Source: Desulfurococcales archaeon (GTDB lineage Archaea > Thermoproteota > Thermoprotei_A > Sulfolobales > NBVN01). Taken from it: a stretch of 8,446 nt of DNA. Positions 5,678 to 8,446 of this stretch are shown here, in pieces. The position numbers and the translations under genes are program-made. The notes below the pieces were generated by a model that was not told the DNA's origin, searched no databases, and was given only the letters and a program-made list of their open reading frames with translations. The stretch is taken from assembly GCA_021158735.1 (NCBI GenBank), contig JAGGUC010000103.1:1-8446 (forward strand), in the 5' to 3' direction. Each line of letters starts with the position of its first letter. Position 1 is the first letter of the stretch.

Positions 5678-6469
5678 TTACTTCATACCGCACTTACTGC
5701 TTACGTAGCCCCTACCCACTCTCACGTACTCATCGCCCTCCCCTACCTGAGGGTACTGCTCATATATGGTGCAGTCCGGTATTCCAGCTTTAATAAATGC
5801 CTTATGTCTGTTAATGCAGCTCTCACACCTGCCACAGTGGTTCTCCCTGCTTAAGTAGCAGCTCCACGTACGGTAGATTAAGTTGCCGAGTATTTTATAG
5901 CCACGCCTTAGGTTCTCAGCCTTAGTCAATCCCTCACGGCTCGGACTCCACACCTCCAACCTCCTCTCAGACCTGAAGTGACAGATCCTGAAGGCAGTCT
6001 GGAGTATTTCGATGCATTCTGGTGAGCAGTCAGGGTAGAGAGGCTCCCACGTGTCCACCCTGGGAGCTACATCGTTGTAGTGCGCCCCATATATCACGTA
6101 CTTAGCACCTATTGTTAAGGCGTAGGCAACAGCTATAGAGAGCATGACCACATTCCTAATAGGTACTACAACGGTTGGCTCATACTCGGCCTCAACCCCT
6201 ATGGATTCATCAGTTAACTGTGTCCCCCTCCACAAGTCCTTCATAAATGAAAGGTCGATGACCCTGAACTCAACAACTCTGCCTGGAAGCCCTAACCTGT
6301 TGATCTCCCTGACTAATTCCTTAGCTACGGACAGCTCCTTACCTCCCTTCTGACCGTAGTTGAACGCCAGTACGTGTGCACTGCACCCCTTAGCCAGCCA
6401 CTGAGCTAAATACGATGTACTGTCGACACCACCACTAACTACGGCTACAGCCCTGGTCTCACCGCCCAT
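5678..6469 (-). CDS. queC: 7-cyano-7-deazaguanine (preQ0) synthase QueC
   Basis: Cytoplasmic enzyme that converts 7-carboxy-7-deazaguanine to preQ0 using ATP and ammonia. In archaea preQ0 is inserted at tRNA position 15 and turned into archaeosine. The 263-residue product has the PP-loop SGGVDST (12-18), FNYGQK (36-41), VVVPIRNVVMLSIAVA, the YPDCSPECIE substrate region, and the zinc site C204-x7-C212-x2-C215-x2-C218 followed by NRHKAF. It is somewhat longer than E. coli QueC (231 residues), partly through a C-terminal extension ending KCGMK. There is no fused glutamine-amidotransferase domain, so this is a plain QueC and not the GAT-QueC form used in some archaea for archaeosine formation. 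ATG 6469 is preceded by GGTGA 6 bases upstream. It lies between a PspC-domain gene and the precursor transporter. QueD, QueE and the tRNA transglycosylase are not in the window. Confidence 0.95.
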   Translation of the reverse strand: MGGETRAVAVVSGGVDSTSYLAQWLAKGCSAHVLAFNYGQKGGKELSVAKELVREINRLGLPGRVVEFRVIDLSFMKDLWRGTQLTDESIGVEAEYEPTVVVPIRNVVMLSIAVAYALTIGAKYVIYGAHYNDVAPRVDTWEPLYPDCSPECIEILQTAFRICHFRSERRLEVWSPSREGLTKAENLRRGYKILGNLIYRTWSCYLSRENHCGRCESCINRHKAFIKAGIPDCTIYEQYPQVGEGDEYVRVGRGYVSSKCGMK

Positions 6470-6504
6470 GCGTTGTCACCGCTCTGTTAGTGCATTAATT
6501 CAAG

Positions 6505-6514
6505 ATTAAATTAA
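6505..6514 (-). promoter_or_regulatory. Probable TATA box of queC
   Basis: The minus strand reads TTAATTTAAT about 40 bases before ATG 6469. The expected start near 6483 leaves a leader of about 14 bases holding GGTGA. This suggests queC can be transcribed independently of the PspC gene, whose stop is 57 bases upstream. Confidence 0.45.
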
Positions 6515-6526
6515 CTTGCTTCGAAC

Positions 6527-7000
6527 TCACCTGCTCTTCTTTCCTGCAGCAATGATCAGTACTACACCCACCGCAGCAAGTACTGCGCCGAGAATCAGCT
6601 TACCTGAGACCTCCAGGTAATCCCACAGTTGCTTAAGAATGTCTACCAGCCCCCATCCAATTAGTGGCTGCATAACGAATGAGACCCCGGTAGCTATGAG
6701 GATCACGCCAACAATTATTAAGGCGATCTTCCCAGCTTCTTTAAGACTTATTGGGACCTCCCCCTTAACCTCAACCTCCTCCTCAGCAGGTGCGCCAGAG
6801 ACTTCAGGCATTAGAATGCAGGCAGCTATATACAGTATAATAGCTACTCCAGGATTTACTATGAAGATAGCTACGGCGGCCAATCTAATTAATACTGGGT
6901 CTATCTTGAGGTACTCTGCTAAGCCCCCGCAGACACCGCAGAGAATCCTCTCCTTCTTGCTGCGGCACAGCCTCCTCAACAGCAACGCACCCTTAATCAT
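6527..7000 (-). CDS. PspC-domain membrane protein
   Basis: A 157-residue membrane protein. Residues about 9-66 match the PspC domain (phage-shock protein C family): RRLCRSKKERILCGVCGGLA, EYLKIDPVLIRLAAVAIF, then a hydrophobic helix ending ILMPE. An acidic linker (GAPAEEEVEVKGEVP) follows, then two or three more membrane segments (KIALIIVGVILIATGVSFVM; LILGAVLAAVGVVLIIAAG) and a basic end GKKSR. In bacteria PspC senses envelope stress; the role of archaeal PspC-like proteins is not established. ATG 7000 was kept, but TTG 6979 is a real alternative: it has GGGTG 8 bases upstream and would start MRRLCRSK, as in many PspC proteins. It lies upstream of queC on the same strand, but a functional link to queC is not evident. 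Confidence 0.85.
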   Translation of the reverse strand: MIKGALLLRRLCRSKKERILCGVCGGLAEYLKIDPVLIRLAAVAIFIVNPGVAIILYIAACILMPEVSGAPAEEEVEVKGEVPISLKEAGKIALIIVGVILIATGVSFVMQPLIGWGLVDILKQLWDYLEVSGKLILGAVLAAVGVVLIIAAGKKSR

Positions 7001-7013
7001 TTACTCAGCTGTA

Positions 7014-7072
7014 GTACTTATTAGGTATGGTACATTAAGTACGGATCCCTAATACCTAGTTATAGTACCTAA
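7014..7072. promoter_or_regulatory. Nested inverted repeats upstream of the PspC gene
   Basis: GTACTTA (7014-7020) is mirrored by TAAGTAC (7036-7042). TAGGTAT (7022-7028) is mirrored by ATACCTA (7052-7058), and TTAGGTA (7021-7027) by TACCTAA (7066-7072). The stretch covers where the PspC promoter must lie (minus-strand TATA candidates around 7035 and 7062) and could hold operator sites. No regulator is identified. Confidence 0.35.
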
Positions 7073-7110
7073 AGTAAAATCGCTGAAGTAAGTATTTGAG
7101 GAATTCCTCA

Positions 7111-7773
7111 CTACCTACCACTTATTTCAAGTCCAGGTATTCTGAGCTTGTTTTCAAGCCACTTGAAGCCTATGGTTGCCACAGTCGTCATTACCAGGTA
7201 TATTATCGCCAGCGTCATGAACGTCTCTATAGGTCTGAAGTACTTATAGTTAAATGACTTAGAAATAGCGAACATGTCCTGCACTCCCACAACAAACGCT
7301 AGTGAAGAGTACTTGATCATGTATATCAACTCATTAGAAATCCCTGGAAGAGCCCTCCTTATCGCCTGAGGCAGTATTATGTAGAGCACCTCCTGCAACT
7401 TAGTCATACCGACCGCCTTTGCCGCCAGCGACTGACCCGCATCTATCGAGCGGATAGCACCCCTAATATACTCGGACTGATAGGAACCGCTACAGAGTAT
7501 GAAGCCGAGCACTGCAGCCCAGAAGGGGGTTAAGTATATTTTGAAGTCTGCGAGCCCGAAAAACAGTATTAGTAGTGTGACCATCAGCGGGAAACCCCTA
7601 AAAGTCACCACCATAGCCGTCGCTATAGTTGAGGAGATCCTGTCACCGTAGACTCTCAGAGTACCTATGAGGATTCCTAGTGCAACACTAACGGGCATAG
7701 CGATAGCGAGCATCTTAAGTGTCGTTACCACACCTCCCATCAGCGCTGGCAGGAATTCCTCCCAGAAGGTCAT
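7111..7773 (-). CDS. Polar amino-acid ABC transporter permease (HisM/GlnP family)
   Basis: Inner-membrane subunit of an ABC importer for polar amino acids such as glutamine, histidine or arginine; the substrate cannot be fixed from the sequence. The 220-residue protein has the usual family length and about five membrane helices. The cytoplasmic EAA loop that docks the ATPase is clear: EYIRGAIRSIDAGQSLAAKA, then VGMTKLQEVLYIILPQAIRR, ALP. The N-terminal TLKMLAIAMPVSVALGILIG and TFRGFPLMVTLLILFFGL are also typical. ATG 7773 overlaps the stop of the upstream ATPase gene by ATGA (7770-7773), and GGTGA inside the ATPase end serves as ribosome-binding site, so translation is probably coupled. No solute-binding protein gene is in the window. 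Transcription probably ends in the AT-rich gap 7001-7110. Confidence 0.93.
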   Translation of the reverse strand: MTFWEEFLPALMGGVVTTLKMLAIAMPVSVALGILIGTLRVYGDRISSTIATAMVVTFRGFPLMVTLLILFFGLADFKIYLTPFWAAVLGFILCSGSYQSEYIRGAIRSIDAGQSLAAKAVGMTKLQEVLYIILPQAIRRALPGISNELIYMIKYSSLAFVVGVQDMFAISKSFNYKYFRPIETFMTLAIIYLVMTTVATIGFKWLENKLRIPGLEISGR

Positions 7774-8446
7774 TTTCTTTCACCGTAGAGCCTACCGATC
7801 TTCTCGAAGAACTTCTTCGTCGCATCGTGCTTGGGGTTGAAAACCACCTCCTTGGGCGGGCCTTTCTCAAGTATGACTCCATCATACATGAACATTATCT
7901 CATCAGCAACCTCCAGCGCGAAGCCTATTTCATGAGTGACGACAAGCCCCGTAACTCCCTTCCTAGCGAGCTCCTTCATCACCTGCAGCACCTCTCCAAC
8001 GAGCTGAGGGTCAAGAGCTGATGTGGGCTCATCGTACAGGATTATAACCGGGTTCATTGCGAGGGCCCTAGCTATAGCTACCCTCTGCTTCTGCCCTCCA
8101 GACAACTGTGCTGGGTACTTATGCCAGAGGTCCTCGGTTATGTGTACTGTGAGGAGCGCCTCCTTAGCACGCTTGAGGGCTTCCACCTTCGGGAGTTTCT
8201 TGACCTTCGTCAGCCCTATTATGACGTTGTCCAGCGCAGTCAGGTGATGGAAGAGGTTGAACTCTTGGAACACGAACCCTATCTTCTGCCTAATCTTATT
8301 GATGTTTACTGAAGGGTTAGTGAGCTCCACGTCTTCAAGCCACACCTTACCCTTGTCAGGCATTGTCAGCAGGTTCAGGCACCTGAGGAGCGTGCTCTTA
8401 CCTGCTCCGCTGGGGCCAGCTATTACCTTAGTCTCGCCCCTCTTGA
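7770..8446 (-). CDS. Polar amino-acid ABC transporter ATP-binding protein (5' end outside window)
   Basis: ATPase subunit (GlnQ/HisP family) that drives the permease encoded just downstream. The frame is open to the window edge and about 224 residues are visible, so roughly 20 N-terminal residues are missing from the usual 240-250. All ATPase motifs are present in order: Walker A GPSGAGKST, Q-loop FVFQEFNLFHHLTAL, signature LSGGQKQRVAIARAL, Walker B VIILYDEPTSALDP and switch histidine VVTHEIGFALEVAD. The first in-frame ATG inside the window (8363) is not the start, because Walker A lies upstream of it. It ends KIGRLYGERK and overlaps the permease start by 4 bases. Intact and ordinary. Confidence 0.95.
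   Translation of the reverse strand, partial: KRGETKVIAGPSGAGKSTLLRCLNLLTMPDKGKVWLEDVELTNPSVNINKIRQKIGFVFQEFNLFHHLTALDNVIIGLTKVKKLPKVEALKRAKEALLTVHITEDLWHKYPAQLSGGQKQRVAIARALAMNPVIILYDEPTSALDPQLVGEVLQVMKELARKGVTGLVVTHEIGFALEVADEIMFMYDGVILEKGPPKEVVFNPKHDATKKFFEKIGRLYGERK

Noticed and set aside
6639..7052. Plus-strand open frame of 137 codons
   Set aside because: It is antisense to the clear PspC-domain gene and its composition is that of a shadow frame.
7719..8312. Plus-strand frames opposite the ABC ATPase
   Set aside because: All are antisense to a gene with complete ATPase motifs and lack start signals of their own.

Overview
The window looks like a chromosomal segment of a hyperthermophilic crenarchaeon (Thermoproteota). 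The grounds are a tungsten-type aldehyde:ferredoxin oxidoreductase, a ferritin-like/VIT1 fusion, short leaders with GGTG/GAGGTG ribosome-binding sites, TATA-like promoter boxes, and TTG/GTG starts. The species cannot be named from the sequence alone. Genes lie on both strands, and the protein-coding flanks are clearly more GC-rich than the middle.

Layout. (1) 1-875, +: C-terminal part of an aldehyde:ferredoxin oxidoreductase that begins before the window. (2) 1020-2123, +: a ferritin-like + VIT1 membrane protein gene (iron/oxidative-stress type) broken by three one-base G losses, all in or near the ferritin-like half; the VIT1 half is open. (3) About 2124-4325: an AT-rich island. It holds an unrecognised bitopic membrane protein gene (2298-3098, -) and, divergently transcribed from a near-symmetrical promoter pair, a decayed secreted-protein gene (3226-3846, +). 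After these comes a short GC-rich block (about 3850-3976) that reads like the C-terminal tail and guide-RNA region of an IS200/IS605 tnpB gene, then another decayed reading frame (3956-4324, +). (4) 4338-4814, +: a small four-helix ferritin-like protein. (5) 4877-7000, -: three genes in the order PspC-domain membrane protein, queC (preQ0 synthase) and a YhhQ-type queuosine-precursor transporter. (6) 7111-8446, -: permease and ATPase of a polar amino-acid ABC transporter, overlapping by ATGA; the ATPase runs out of the window.

How they fit together. QueC and the YhhQ-family transporter point to 7-deazaguanine metabolism (archaeosine in tRNA), with both synthesis and uptake of precursor. The two ferritin-like genes flank the decayed island, and one of them is itself broken. 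The ABC transporter pair is an ordinary translationally coupled uptake system whose binding protein is not in the window. The most unusual part is the island 2124-4325, with its mirrored promoters, decayed genes and isolated TnpB-tail/omega-RNA-like relic. No rRNA, tRNA or CRISPR array was seen.
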